A stretch of 64,000 nt of DNA from an uncultured Methylococcaceae bacterium (GTDB lineage: Bacteria; Pseudomonadota; Gammaproteobacteria; Methylococcales; Methylomonadaceae), in contig CAIXAE010000009.1 in assembly GCA_903917345.1 (NCBI GenBank), forward strand, positions 1 through 64,000, written 5' to 3'. Below the pieces are notes generated by a model. It saw nothing but the letters and a program-made list of their open reading frames with translations, searched no databases and had not been told where the DNA came from. Made by a program: the position numbers and the translations under genes. Position 1 is the stretch's first letter, and the number at the start of each line of letters is the position of its first letter. Below are positions 18,703 to 28,285 of the stretch, piece by piece.

Positions 18703-18921
18703 CTAAAATTTGGTATCTACATAGAGTTCTTCAACTTTAAGCCTTGCCCAAGGTGTTTTTCTCAAAAACTTAAGACTCGATTTAATACTGGGTTCATGAG
18801 TAAAGCATCTGATATCGATTATCTCCCCTAAGTTTGTCCAGCCGTAATGAGCAACAATTTTTGTTAATATCGTTTCTAACGATAAACCGTGCAATGGATT
18901 ATTAGCTTGAATTGTGCTCAC
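18703..18921 (-). CDS. VF530-family (DUF2132) putative DNA-binding protein
   Basis: A 72-residue protein matching the VF530 family from start to end: [13 protein letters not shown] near the N-terminus and [19 protein letters not shown] in the second half. The family has a small helical fold proposed to bind DNA. Its cellular role is not established. It lies five bases downstream of a small membrane protein gene and probably shares its transcript from uvrB. Confidence 0.88.
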   Translation of the reverse strand: MSTIQANNPLHGLSLETILTKIVAHYGWTNLGEIIDIRCFTHEPSIKSSLKFLRKTPWARLKVEELYVDTKF

Positions 18922-18926
18922 TGTTA

Positions 18927-19097
18927 TTACTCGGCATTTTGACTGAATGTTACCACTTCTTTAGGATCTGGCCCCTTTTTAGCGGCCGCTTTTTCCTCAT
19001 TAGACAGGTAAGTTCCGATAAATATAAAACTCATGATAATTAAATATACCAATGAGGCTACACGTCTCGCTTTTTTACTATGTTCGTAATTTGTCAT
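18927..19097 (-). CDS. Small single-pass membrane protein, unknown
   Basis: A 56-residue protein with a basic N-terminus (HSKKARR), one membrane helix at about residues 13-31 and a short charged tail. I take the ATG at 19097, which has GAGGG upstream; a longer reading from 19142 overlaps the uvrB stop and has no ribosome site. I do not recognise the family. It lies between uvrB and VF530 on the same strand. Confidence 0.55.
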   Translation of the reverse strand: MTNYEHSKKARRVASLVYLIIMSFIFIGTYLSNEEKAAAKKGPDPKEVVTFSQNAE

Positions 19098-19141
19098 ATT
19101 AACCCTCTTCTCCCATTCTATATTTTCACAACTACAAGTCA

Positions 19142-21160
19142 TTAGGCTAATAATTTATCTTGTAACTTTTTAATTTCATCACGCATTCTTGCCGCTTGCT
19201 CAAATTCTAGATTCTTTGCATAACGATACATTTCATCTTCTAATTGCTTAATTTTTTTACCCGCTTGCTTGGGTGTCAACGCACTATAATCCGGTTTATG
19301 CTCAGCAACTTTACTTAGAGGCTTATCTGAAGAAACACCTGAGCCTGGGATAGAAACTTGCAGAATATCTGTAATAGACTTAAAGATAGTAGCTGGCTCA
19401 ATGCCATGTTCGATATTAAATATGTGCTGTTTTTCTCTCCGACGCTCAGTCTCTTCTATGGCTTGCTGCATAGACTTAGTTATACGATCTCCATAAAGTA
19501 TCGCCTTACCATGACTGTTTCTTGCTGCCCGACCAATCGTTTGAATTAATGAGACGACTGAACGTAAAAAGCCTTCTTTATCCGCATCTAAAATAGCAAC
19601 CAAAGAAACTTCTGGAATATCTAACCCTTCTCTTAATAAGTTAATACCTACCAGAACATCAAACTTACCCAGCCGTAAATCTCGAATAATCTCGACACGT
19701 TCCACCGTATCAATATCAGAGTGTAAATAGCGCACCCGAATACCATGTTCGGTTAAATATTCAGTTAAATCCTCTGACATCTTTTTTGTTAACGTGGTGA
19801 CCAAAACCCGTTCTTTAACTGCTATGCGCAGATTAATCTCTGACAATAAATCATCTACTTGGGACTTAGCAGGTCTCACTTCAACTATAGGATCCAGTAA
19901 CCCCGTCGGCCTAACTACCTGCTCAGCAAAAACACCCGAGTGAGCTCTTTCGTAGGGGCCCGGCGTTGCAGACACATAAATACGTTGGGGGGATTTAGCT
20001 TCAAACTCATCAAACATCAAGGGACGATTATCCAAAGCAGAAGGCAATCTAAAGCCGTACTCTACTAAGGTTTCTTTACGAGAACGATCCCCTTTATACA
20101 TGGCCCCTATTTGCGGCACCGTCACATGACTTTCGTCAATTATAACCAATGCATCATCAGGTAAATAATCAAACATAGTGGGGGGAGATTCACCTGAGGC
20201 CCTGCCCGACAAATAACGTGAATAGTTCTCAATGCCTGAACAATAACCGACTTCTAATATCATCTCGATATCAAACAAGGTTCGCTGTTCAAGTCTTTGC
20301 GCCTCTACTAACTTATTAAGCGCATGCAATTGCTCTAAACGCTCTTTTAATTCAATTTTAATAGATTCTACAGCCGTTAATAACTGCTCTCTCGGAGTCA
20401 CATAATGGCTTTTTGGATAAACCGTATAACGCGCGACGCGATTAATAATTTCTCCTGTTAAAGGATCAAATAAGGATAATCGCTCTATTTCATCATCAAA
20501 CAACTCAATTCTTAAAGCGTCACTATCAGATTCAGCAGGAAAGACATCAATCACATCTCCTCTGACGCGATAAGTGGCTCTACGAAGTTCAACATCGTTT
20601 CGGATATATTGCATTTCTGCTAAGCGGCGTAATATATCTCGCTGTTTAATCACATCACCCACCACCAAGTGCATAACCATTTTAAAATACGACTCTGGCT
20701 CACCTAAACCATAAATAGCCGACACAGTCGCTACAATAATTGTATCGGGTCTTTCTAATAAGGCCTTGGTCGCAGACAAACGCATTTGCTCAATATGCTC
20801 ATTGATAGCAGCATCTTTATCAATAAAAGTATCAGATGCAGGCACATAGGCCTCGGGCTGATAGTAATCATAATAAGACACGAAGTATTCCACACTATTT
20901 TCAGGAAAGAACTCCTTCATCTCTCCGTATAATTGTGCCGCCAAGGTTTTATTAGGTGCCATAATCATGGCAGGACGCTGTACCGTATTGATGACATTAG
21001 CAATCGTGAATGTTTTACCCGAACCCGTGACACCTAACAAGGTTTGATGAACTTCACCATCATTCAAGCCCTCAATCAGTTCATTAATGGCAGTAGGCTG
21101 ATCACCAGCAGGTGCAAATCGACTGTGAATTTTAAATTCTTTATTCAATGCCACTCTCAA
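19142..21160 (-). CDS. uvrB: UvrABC system protein B
   Basis: Damage-verifying helicase subunit of nucleotide excision repair. At 672 residues it is full length. Walker A GVTGSGKT is at 43-50, the beta-hairpin region [11 protein letters not shown] near 96-106, helicase motif [11 protein letters not shown] near 540, and the C-terminal UVR domain at about 630-665. Divergent from the class I aminotransferase gene. The other uvr genes are not in the window. Confidence 0.97.
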   Translation of the reverse strand: MRVALNKEFKIHSRFAPAGDQPTAINELIEGLNDGEVHQTLLGVTGSGKTFTIANVINTVQRPAMIMAPNKTLAAQLYGEMKEFFPENSVEYFVSYYDYYQPEAYVPASDTFIDKDAAINEHIEQMRLSATKALLERPDTIIVATVSAIYGLGEPESYFKMVMHLVVGDVIKQRDILRRLAEMQYIRNDVELRRATYRVRGDVIDVFPAESDSDALRIELFDDEIERLSLFDPLTGEIINRVARYTVYPKSHYVTPREQLLTAVESIKIELKERLEQLHALNKLVEAQRLEQRTLFDIEMILEVGYCSGIENYSRYLSGRASGESPPTMFDYLPDDALVIIDESHVTVPQIGAMYKGDRSRKETLVEYGFRLPSALDNRPLMFDEFEAKSPQRIYVSATPGPYERAHSGVFAEQVVRPTGLLDPIVEVRPAKSQVDDLLSEINLRIAVKERVLVTTLTKKMSEDLTEYLTEHGIRVRYLHSDIDTVERVEIIRDLRLGKFDVLVGINLLREGLDIPEVSLVAILDADKEGFLRSVVSLIQTIGRAARNSHGKAILYGDRITKSMQQAIEETERRREKQHIFNIEHGIEPATIFKSITDILQVSIPGSGVSSDKPLSKVAEHKPDYSALTPKQAGKKIKQLEDEMYRYAKNLEFEQAARMRDEIKKLQDKLLA

Positions 21161-21186
21161 TAGATAGTTTTTTTAACGTGGGGTTA

Positions 21187-21215
21187 TTAGCAAGTTATAA
21201 GACATAGCGTATAAT
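21187..21215 (+). promoter_or_regulatory. Predicted promoter for the 21253 aminotransferase
   Basis: TTAGCA (21187-21192), 17-base spacer, TATAAT (21210-21215) on the plus strand. The start of transcription would lie near 21222, giving a leader of about 30 bases before the ATG, which is preceded by GGCGGA. Confidence 0.5.
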
Positions 21216-21252
21216 CAAGAACATTTATGACAATTCTCTTACATGGCGGAAT

Positions 21253-22434
21253 ATGAGCATTACACTTTCACATAGAGTCAAAGCAGTTAAACCATCACCT
21301 ACTTTAGCAATTACTGCCAGAGCAGCGCAAATGCGTGCAGCGGGTAAAGACATCATTGGCCTAGGTGCTGGAGAACCCGACTTCGACACCCCTGATCATA
21401 TTAAAGCCGCAGCTGTTAAAGCACTAGACAGTGGCTTTACAAAATATACCGCAGTTGATGGCACTGCTGGTTTAAAAAAAGCCATTATTGCAAAATTTAA
21501 GAACGATAATGGTCTAGATTACGAACCCAAACAAATCTTAGTTTCTTGCGGCGGCAAACAAAGTTCATATAACCTAACTCAAGCACTACTCAATGCTGGT
21601 GATGAAGTTATCATACCTGCGCCATTCTGGGTTTCATATCCTGATATGGTGCTATTAGCTGATGGCGTACCCGTTATTATTGACACCACTCAAGAACAAC
21701 ACTTTAAAATCAGCCCAGCACAACTTCGTGCTGCGATTACTGATAAAACGCGTTTAATATTTATTAACAGCCCTTCTAACCCATCAGGCGTTGCCTATAA
21801 CCTGGATGAACTTAAAGCGTTAGGCGACGTATTAGCAAACTATCCAAATATTATCATAGCCACTGATGATATGTATGAGCACATACTTTGGAATCAAGGC
21901 ACTTTTGTAAATATTCTAAATGCTCATCCAGAATTTTACGACCGCACTGTCGTAATGAATGGTGTTTCTAAAGCTTACTCAATGACTGGCTGGCGGATTG
22001 GTTATGCGGCAGGGCCAGAAAATTTAATTGAAGCCATGTGCACGATTCAATCACAAAGCACATCTAACCCAACATCAATATCACAATATGCCGCAGAAGC
22101 CGCTTTAAATGGCGACCAAAGCTTCATTACTCATATGTGCGTAGAGTTTAAAAAACGTCACGATTATGTGGTAGCGGAGTTAAATAGTATTGATGGCATC
22201 GAATGCTTAGAAACAGATGGCACCTTCTATGTATTCCCAAATGTACAAAAATTAATAGATCGCTTAGACGGCATTAATAATGATTTGGAGTTTTCTGATT
22301 ATTTAATCGAAAAAGCCGGCGTTGCTTTAGTACCAGGTTCCGCTTTTGGCTCAGAAGGTCATATCAGAATCTCTATCGCTACCAGCATGGCAAACTTACA
22401 AAACGCTTTAGAGCGTATCAAAAACGCTATTTAA
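21253..22434 (+). CDS. Class I aminotransferase, probable aspartate aminotransferase
   Basis: PLP enzyme of aminotransferase class I, subgroup 1b (393 residues), most like aspartate aminotransferases of the AatA type. The PLP lysine is K240 in VSKAYSMTGWRIGY. NSPSNPSG near 175 and the FDTPDHIKAAA region near the N-terminus are also family features. Substrate could be aspartate, prephenate or related acids. A single monocistronic unit between divergent uvrB and convergent gloA. Confidence 0.87.
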   Translation: MSITLSHRVKAVKPSPTLAITARAAQMRAAGKDIIGLGAGEPDFDTPDHIKAAAVKALDSGFTKYTAVDGTAGLKKAIIAKFKNDNGLDYEPKQILVSCGGKQSSYNLTQALLNAGDEVIIPAPFWVSYPDMVLLADGVPVIIDTTQEQHFKISPAQLRAAITDKTRLIFINSPSNPSGVAYNLDELKALGDVLANYPNIIIATDDMYEHILWNQGTFVNILNAHPEFYDRTVVMNGVSKAYSMTGWRIGYAAGPENLIEAMCTIQSQSTSNPTSISQYAAEAALNGDQSFITHMCVEFKKRHDYVVAELNSIDGIECLETDGTFYVFPNVQKLIDRLDGINNDLEFSDYLIEKAGVALVPGSAFGSEGHIRISIATSMANLQNALERIKNAI

Positions 22435-22463
22435 AATTAGTTTTTACTAGCTACACAACTTAT

Positions 22464-22492
22464 CAACTTCCCAAACAGAGTTTGGGAAGTTG
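22464..22492. terminator. 12-bp perfect stem-loop between convergent genes
   Basis: CAACTTCCCAAA (22464-22475) pairs perfectly with TTTGGGAAGTTG (22481-22492) around a CAGAG loop. It lies between the aminotransferase (plus) and gloA (minus). There is no long T-tract on either side, so it is a probable but not canonical bidirectional terminator. Confidence 0.65.
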
Positions 22493-22504
22493 AATCTAAA
22501 TATT

Positions 22505-22945
22505 TTACCAAGCGCCTGTATTTACCATAGAAACCCAAGGCTCTTGTGGCTCTAATGGCTGACCTTTTTGTAAAAATTCAATGGATATTCCATCTGGCGA
22601 TCTAATAAAAGCCATATAGCCATCACGCGGTGGTCTGTTAATAAGCACACCTTTTTCGGCTAGGTTCGCACAAGTTTTATAAATATCATCTACCTCAAAC
22701 GCAAGATGACCAAAATTACGTCCACCCGTATAATCTTCAGTATCCCAGTTGTAGGTTAATTCTAACAAAGGCGCTTCTGAGTTTAAGGCTTGCTCGGCAT
22801 CTAACGGCGCATACAAATATACCAAAGTGAAACGCCCTGCTTCACTTTCATATCGACGACTTTCAACTAAGCCTAATTTATTACAAAAAAAGTCTAATGA
22901 GTCGGCTAAATCTTTAACGCGAATCATAGTATGTAAATAGCGCAT
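22505..22945 (-). CDS. gloA: Lactoylglutathione lyase (glyoxalase I)
   Basis: Converts the methylglyoxal-glutathione hemithioacetal to S-lactoylglutathione. The 146-residue VOC protein carries the four metal ligands expected for the bacterial nickel-type enzyme: H5, E62, H80 and E123. There are no large insertions of the zinc-type enzyme. Divergent by strand from the upstream aminotransferase gene and 43 bp downstream of an amino acid permease gene. Confidence 0.93.
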   Translation of the reverse strand: MRYLHTMIRVKDLADSLDFFCNKLGLVESRRYESEAGRFTLVYLYAPLDAEQALNSEAPLLELTYNWDTEDYTGGRNFGHLAFEVDDIYKTCANLAEKGVLINRPPRDGYMAFIRSPDGISIEFLQKGQPLEPQEPWVSMVNTGAW

Positions 22946-22988
22946 ATCGCTTTAATCCTCAAAATCTAATAAACAAATAGAGTTCTTC

Positions 22989-24398
22989 TTAAACAATTTT
23001 TTCTAATTTGCTGTGCTTAAATGAATAAGCAAAATACACACTCAAACCTAATACCAACCAAACAACAAATCGCAACCAAGTAATTGCCGGCAAAAACGCC
23101 ATTAAAGACCCACAAGATAAAATACCTAAAACAGGGAACAATGGATTTAAAGGTGCACGGAAAGGTCTATGAAGATCAGCATGCGTTATACGCAAAACAA
23201 CCACACCTAAACAAACCAACACAAAAGCGGCCAAAGTGCCAATATTAACCAACTCAGCCAACTCCCCTAAAGGTACCAAGCCAGCAATTAAAGCCATAAC
23301 GACACCTGTAATAACTATGACTCGAACTGGAGTTTGAGTTTTTTCATTAACTTGACTGAAGAATGGCGATAACAATCCATCCCTAGACATGGCAAAGATA
23401 ATGCGTGTTAAACCATAATACAAAACCAACATAACCGTTGTTAAACCAGAAATAACGCCTGTAGAAATAACAGCAGCCCCCCATTTATAGCCCAATAAAC
23501 TTAAAGCATGAGCCACAGGCGAGGAAATATTTAGCTCTTTATAATTTACAACGCCAGTTAATAAACCTGACACCACAATATAAATGATAGTACAAAAAAT
23601 CAGGGAACTGACAATACCAAACGGCAAATCTCGCTGCGGATTTTTAGCTTCCTCAGCAGCAGTAGACACCGCATCAAACCCTACATAAGCAAAGAACACT
23701 AAAGATGCACCTGCTAAAACCCCGGCGGTTTTTCCATCTGGCAAAGTTTGAAACCATCCAAAAGGCATAAACGGCTGCCAGTTATCAGGATTAACATTAA
23801 ACGTCGCAATACTAATAAAGATTGCAATGGTCACTAACTTAACAGCGACCATAATGTTATTAGCTTTAGCACTGTGCTTTACACCGGCAATTAATAAAAA
23901 CATTAATATCAAGATAATAGCAGCAGCTGGCAAATTTATGATTCCGCCCAAAACTGGCGCCTTAGTTAAACTTTCAGGTAAACCAATACCAATCGCAGTC
24001 AGAGCGTTATTTAAATAACCCGACCATCCATTAGCTACCGCAGCAACAGAAATTGCATATTCTAATAATAAATCCCAACCAATAATAAAGGCGATCAACT
24101 CACCAAATGCTGCATAGCTATAGCCATAAGCACTTCCACACCCCCCAATAGCGGCTGATAATTCGGCATAAGATAAGGCAGCAAAAGCACAGGCTAAGCC
24201 CGCGACAACAAAAGAAAGAACGATGGCCGGCCCCGCTTGGGTAGCCGCAGCAATACCAGTAAGCACAAATATTCCCGTACCAATAATGGCACCCACGCCT
24301 AAAAAGGCTAAATCCCAAGCAGATAAACAACGTTTAAGAATCTGACTTTCATCAGAATGAGCGTCTATTTGCTTAGTTCGAAAAATCTTATGCGCCAT
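22989..24398 (-). CDS. APC-family amino acid permease
   Basis: Inner-membrane amino acid transporter with about 12 helices. The first helix contains GVGAIIGTGIFVLTG, the consensus substrate-binding break of APC transporters. It is most like the YfnA/cationic amino acid transporter group. The ATG at 24398 has AGGTGG eight bases upstream; the GTG four codons earlier is less likely. 469 residues. The substrate cannot be read from sequence. Confidence 0.85.
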   Translation of the reverse strand: MAHKIFRTKQIDAHSDESQILKRCLSAWDLAFLGVGAIIGTGIFVLTGIAAATQAGPAIVLSFVVAGLACAFAALSYAELSAAIGGCGSAYGYSYAAFGELIAFIIGWDLLLEYAISVAAVANGWSGYLNNALTAIGIGLPESLTKAPVLGGIINLPAAAIILILMFLLIAGVKHSAKANNIMVAVKLVTIAIFISIATFNVNPDNWQPFMPFGWFQTLPDGKTAGVLAGASLVFFAYVGFDAVSTAAEEAKNPQRDLPFGIVSSLIFCTIIYIVVSGLLTGVVNYKELNISSPVAHALSLLGYKWGAAVISTGVISGLTTVMLVLYYGLTRIIFAMSRDGLLSPFFSQVNEKTQTPVRVIVITGVVMALIAGLVPLGELAELVNIGTLAAFVLVCLGVVVLRITHADLHRPFRAPLNPLFPVLGILSCGSLMAFLPAITWLRFVVWLVLGLSVYFAYSFKHSKLEKIV

Positions 24399-24441
24399 AT
24401 ATTGAACCACCTATGCTGATTGTAAGAATTAAGAAAGAATA

Positions 24442-24651
24442 TTAATAATGCGGTGGAATCTCATCTGCCATTTCACCAGCATGTTGAGTTTCAGTAGAGA
24501 TACTTTTAATACGGTCATTTAGCATTTTACACGTTGCTTCAAGGCGCGTAATTTGCTGTTGTTGCTGGCTAACAATACGATTTAAATCTTGCAATAAATC
24601 ATCTTGATAAGCAGCTTTAATTTCTAATTCGATTAATCGGTCATTATCCAT
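24442..24651 (-). CDS. slyX: SlyX family protein
   Basis: A 69-residue, almost entirely coiled-coil protein (about residues 5-52) that ends in PPHY, the C-terminal signature of SlyX. Function of the family is not established. It follows hemN by eight bases at the end of the cytochrome c maturation operon. Confidence 0.88.
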   Translation of the reverse strand: MDNDRLIELEIKAAYQDDLLQDLNRIVSQQQQQITRLEATCKMLNDRIKSISTETQHAGEMADEIPPHY

Positions 24652-24659
24652 AAAGATCT

Positions 24660-26042
24660 TTAAATTACTTTTGAGAATTGTTGCTGATGTTTTTGAGCTA
24701 AATATTTATCAAATACCATGCAAATATTACGAATCAAAAATCGACCTGCAGATAGCACTTCGATGCCCTCTTCTGTTAAATTGAGTAAACCATCGGCTTG
24801 CATGGGCTTTAAGGCTTCAAGCTCTAGACTAAAGTACTCAGCAAAACGAATAGCATAAGCCCGCTCTATCTGTGAGAAAGTTAATTGAAAATTACAAATC
24901 AATTGCGTAATCACAGCCGCCCGACATTTATCATCGTCATCTAAGGCAACACCTTTAAAGACAGGAAGTTTTTGCTGGCTTAGTAACTGTTCATATGACT
25001 CCAAATCTTTTACATTTTGACTATACACATCACCAACACGACCGATTGATGTAATGCCAAAACCAATCAAATCACAATCGGAATGCGTAGAATAGCCTTG
25101 AAAGTTTCTATAAAGCTTACCTTCCCTTTGCGCAATAGCCAATTCATCATCTGGTTTTGCAAAATGATCCATACCGATATAAACATAACCCGCCGCCAAT
25201 AACTTCTGTCCGACCATCTGCAAGATGTCTAACTTAACTTTGGCATTAGGCATATCCGCATCATTAATCTGCCGTTGAGTTTTAAAACGACTCGGCATAT
25301 GCGCATAATTAAAGATAGAAAATCGATCTGGACTCACTTGTAAAACCTTGTCCAAGGTTTTAGAGAAACTTTCTACTGTTTGCAAAGGCAAACCATAAAT
25401 TAAATCAATATTAGTAGAACGGAAACCTTCTGCTCTAGCCTGCTCTAACACACCAAAGGTTTGTGCTTCTGTTTGCAATCGATTAACCGCTTTTTGCACA
25501 GCCGGATCAAAATCTTGTACCCCTAAACTGATACGATTAAAGCCTAAACTGCGAAGATGTTTAATTGTTTCTGAATTTGTTTCTCTAGGATCAATCTCTA
25601 TCGAATACTCACCCGTGTCATCTTCTTTTAAAGAAAAATGTTGGCGAGTCGCATCCATGAGTTGTTGCATTTGCTGAGCATTTAAAAAGGTTGGCGTACC
25701 ACCACCCCAATGCAATTGATTAACCACTCTATTTGAATCAAACAGACTACCCTGTAAGGCAATTTCTTTTAGTAAATTAGCTAAATAAGGCTCAGCGTGC
25801 TGACGATTTTTTGTAACGATTTTATTGCAAGCACAATAAAAGCAAACGGTGTCACAAAAAGGAATATGAAAATACAGTGATAGAGGTCCGCCTAAAGCAT
25901 TAGATTTAACAATCTCTGCTCGATAATGTGCTTCTGTAAACCCATCATGTAATTCTAATGCCGTCGGGTAAGAAGTATATCTAGGCCCTGCTTTATCGTA
26001 TCTGTTGATTAAATCTAAATCAAAAACCAGAGACTGATCCAT
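24660..26042 (-). CDS. hemN: Oxygen-independent coproporphyrinogen III oxidase
   Basis: Radical SAM enzyme that decarboxylates coproporphyrinogen III in haem synthesis without oxygen. The cluster cysteines are C63, C67 and C70 in CDTVCFYC. GGGTP near 113 and the HemN C-terminal domain are also present. At 460 residues it is close to E. coli HemN (457). Its ATG overlaps the ccmI stop by one base, so it is the eighth gene of the ccm operon. Haem synthesis is thus tied to cytochrome c assembly. Confidence 0.95.
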   Translation of the reverse strand: MDQSLVFDLDLINRYDKAGPRYTSYPTALELHDGFTEAHYRAEIVKSNALGGPLSLYFHIPFCDTVCFYCACNKIVTKNRQHAEPYLANLLKEIALQGSLFDSNRVVNQLHWGGGTPTFLNAQQMQQLMDATRQHFSLKEDDTGEYSIEIDPRETNSETIKHLRSLGFNRISLGVQDFDPAVQKAVNRLQTEAQTFGVLEQARAEGFRSTNIDLIYGLPLQTVESFSKTLDKVLQVSPDRFSIFNYAHMPSRFKTQRQINDADMPNAKVKLDILQMVGQKLLAAGYVYIGMDHFAKPDDELAIAQREGKLYRNFQGYSTHSDCDLIGFGITSIGRVGDVYSQNVKDLESYEQLLSQQKLPVFKGVALDDDDKCRAAVITQLICNFQLTFSQIERAYAIRFAEYFSLELEALKPMQADGLLNLTEEGIEVLSAGRFLIRNICMVFDKYLAQKHQQQFSKVI

Positions 26043-27271
26043 TATTTAACAGCCCCATTAATCACTATTTTATGCTTTGTCTTGTCCGATAAAGCCACAG
26101 ACTCTATAGACCCAATTAAGTCACCTGCTTGCGGCATCGCATTACCTGAGGCTGATATTCTAGCCAACAACTTTACTTGCGGGAAACTTGATAACTTCAT
26201 CGCAGGAGTCATTGCCATTGTATCGTTTAAGGTCACAGACACCGGCAATTCAGAAACTTGCTTACGCACAATAGCTAAAGGCATTTTAGGGCCGGACACA
26301 GCCTGAGCATATATAAAGACTGTATCAGATGGTTTAACCTTATTTTTTAATTCTGACGCTAGACTCACATCAACGGTAAGATCAGCGTTTACAGTAGCAG
26401 TCGTTTGTGTTGATTTTTGATTTACTGGTGCCACAGCACTTTCTGCTGCTAGTTGTTCCAATAAGCCAGTAATTTGTTTCTGGGCATCCGAATCGGGCGG
26501 TAATAAACCTTCTAACTTTTTCCATAACTCAGTTGCTTTGGCTGACTCACCTTGTTGAGCTCTGGCCATACCGCCCAACCATAAAGCTTCTAAGTTATTA
26601 GGCTCAATGCTTAAGGCTTTAAAAACTAAATCGGCTGGCTTACCCTCTAAGCTTTTATCATTAACATTCGCTAAAGCATCGGCATACAACAACATCACCG
26701 TAGGTTGATCACCTAAGATTCGATATGCATTAGCCAAAGCCTCAGCTGCTTTAGGATATTGCTCTAAAGCGCGATAAGATCGACCTAGCATCAACCACCC
26801 CTGACCATCTTCTGGATTGGTTTTCATCTTATCTGCTAAACGATTTACCATTTTACTTATTTCGGCAACTTTAGCTCTTTCTGGGTCAGCCGACATCTCA
26901 GCGGTATGGCTAACGGCAGGATAGTTACCCAATAAGAAATATAAGCCAGTAGCCAGTAGCGGTAAAAAGACTATAACTACATAAACTGCCCAACGCCCCT
27001 GATTAGTTAATGTTTGCGTTGGATTTTTTATATCAAGATCATCGCTTAAAGCTAACTCAAGGTCTGCTAATTGCTCTTCGTATGCAGTTTCACTCAAAGC
27101 CCCCAACGCCTTACTTTCTTTAAGCTCTTCCAAGCGTAACTTAGCAACCTTAATATTTTCTTGATCTAAATCTGCTGGCGCAATAAGGTGTTTGCGCCAG
27201 AAAGCTGGCAGAATAAACAAAAAGGCGGTTAATACTAAAGTACTAACAATTAACCAAAATAAAATATTCAA
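26042..27271 (-). CDS. ccmI: Cytochrome c maturation protein CcmI
   Basis: Chaperone that holds apocytochrome c for haem ligation. There are two N-terminal membrane helices (about residues 2-24 and 93-115) with a cytoplasmic loop between them. A periplasmic TPR region (about 130-270) and a C-terminal CcmI-specific domain follow. Overlaps ccmH by four bases (ATGA) and hemN by one base. Confidence 0.9.
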   Translation of the reverse strand: MNILFWLIVSTLVLTAFLFILPAFWRKHLIAPADLDQENIKVAKLRLEELKESKALGALSETAYEEQLADLELALSDDLDIKNPTQTLTNQGRWAVYVVIVFLPLLATGLYFLLGNYPAVSHTAEMSADPERAKVAEISKMVNRLADKMKTNPEDGQGWLMLGRSYRALEQYPKAAEALANAYRILGDQPTVMLLYADALANVNDKSLEGKPADLVFKALSIEPNNLEALWLGGMARAQQGESAKATELWKKLEGLLPPDSDAQKQITGLLEQLAAESAVAPVNQKSTQTTATVNADLTVDVSLASELKNKVKPSDTVFIYAQAVSGPKMPLAIVRKQVSELPVSVTLNDTMAMTPAMKLSSFPQVKLLARISASGNAMPQAGDLIGSIESVALSDKTKHKIVINGAVK

Positions 27272-27747
27272 GACTGATCACCTTTTTCTAACAACCGACG
27301 AATTTTTTTCTGCTTTTCACTATCAAGCTTTGCATTAACCGTTTCACCCTGCTCAGTACGGCTTACTCTTTTTTGTCTGATAAAAATATATACAATTAAC
27401 AAGCCCAACACTAAGAAAGCACCTGGAGCAATCCATAGTATTGAGGTTTTACCTTTAAAAGCAGGCTTATATAAAACAAAATCGCCATATCGATCCGTCA
27501 TAAACTGCACGATCTCATCATTAGTCTTACCTTGCTCTAACATCTCATAGACTTGCCTACGCAGATCAGAAGCTAATTCAGCATTAGAATCTGCAATCGT
27601 TTGATTCTGACAAACCAAACACCGCAATTCTTTAGTCAAAATCTCATAATTTTCTTGCTTTATAGGATCGGCTAACTGCCTAGAATCTAAAGCATAACTC
27701 GTTTGGGAAATTAAGAAAAAGGCAAATAACAAATATTTCATTATCAA
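27268..27747 (-). CDS. ccmH: Cytochrome c maturation protein CcmH
   Basis: Periplasmic thiol-reducing subunit of the haem ligation complex. Signal peptide at 1-19, then the redox motif LRCLVCQNQ with C43 and C46, and a C-terminal membrane helix at about 105-124. At 159 residues it is the short CcmH form, with the TPR part encoded separately as CcmI. Overlaps ccmG and ccmI by four bases each. Confidence 0.93.
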   Translation of the reverse strand: MIMKYLLFAFFLISQTSYALDSRQLADPIKQENYEILTKELRCLVCQNQTIADSNAELASDLRRQVYEMLEQGKTNDEIVQFMTDRYGDFVLYKPAFKGKTSILWIAPGAFLVLGLLIVYIFIRQKRVSRTEQGETVNAKLDSEKQKKIRRLLEKGDQS

Positions 27748-28274
27748 GATTCGGCTTGTAATTTAGCGATAAGCGGCAACAATATGTTTTGTACATCCTG
27801 CTCTGTAACTGGACCCGTTTGTTTATGACGAATAATACCCTTTTTATCAATTACAAAAGTTTCAGGTACACCATACACACCATAATCAATACCAATTCGA
27901 CCTTCTTGATCAGTAATACTAGCGCTATAAGGATTACCTAAAGTATCCAACCATTGCTTAGCATTTGCCGGATCATCTTTATAATTTAAACCAATAATCG
28001 TCACTACATTTTTATCAGCTAGATTATTAAGGATAGGATGCTCACCACGACACGACACACACCAAGAAGCCCATACATTCAATAGCCAAACTTGACCTAT
28101 TAAATCAGCGGGACTTAATTTTTCTTCAGGAACTTCCAGTTTTGCAGCAGAAAAACTGGGCGCAGGTTTATTGATAAAAGGTGACGGAATCTCACTAGGC
28201 TTTAAGCTTAAGCCTACCCCCAAAAAAACCGCCATGATGATGAATAGAATAAAAGGAATAATGTATTTAAGCAT
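27744..28274 (-). CDS. ccmG: Thiol:disulfide interchange protein CcmG/DsbE
   Basis: Membrane-anchored periplasmic thioredoxin that keeps apocytochrome c or CcmH reduced. N-terminal anchor at about 4-24, thioredoxin-fold active site WCVSC with C72 and C75, and the GVYGVPETF segment near 133-141 typical of DsbE. 176 residues. Separated from ccmF by 11 bases. Confidence 0.94.
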   Translation of the reverse strand: MLKYIIPFILFIIMAVFLGVGLSLKPSEIPSPFINKPAPSFSAAKLEVPEEKLSPADLIGQVWLLNVWASWCVSCRGEHPILNNLADKNVVTIIGLNYKDDPANAKQWLDTLGNPYSASITDQEGRIGIDYGVYGVPETFVIDKKGIIRHKQTGPVTEQDVQNILLPLIAKLQAES

Positions 28275-28285
28275 GAGTCTGAGCT

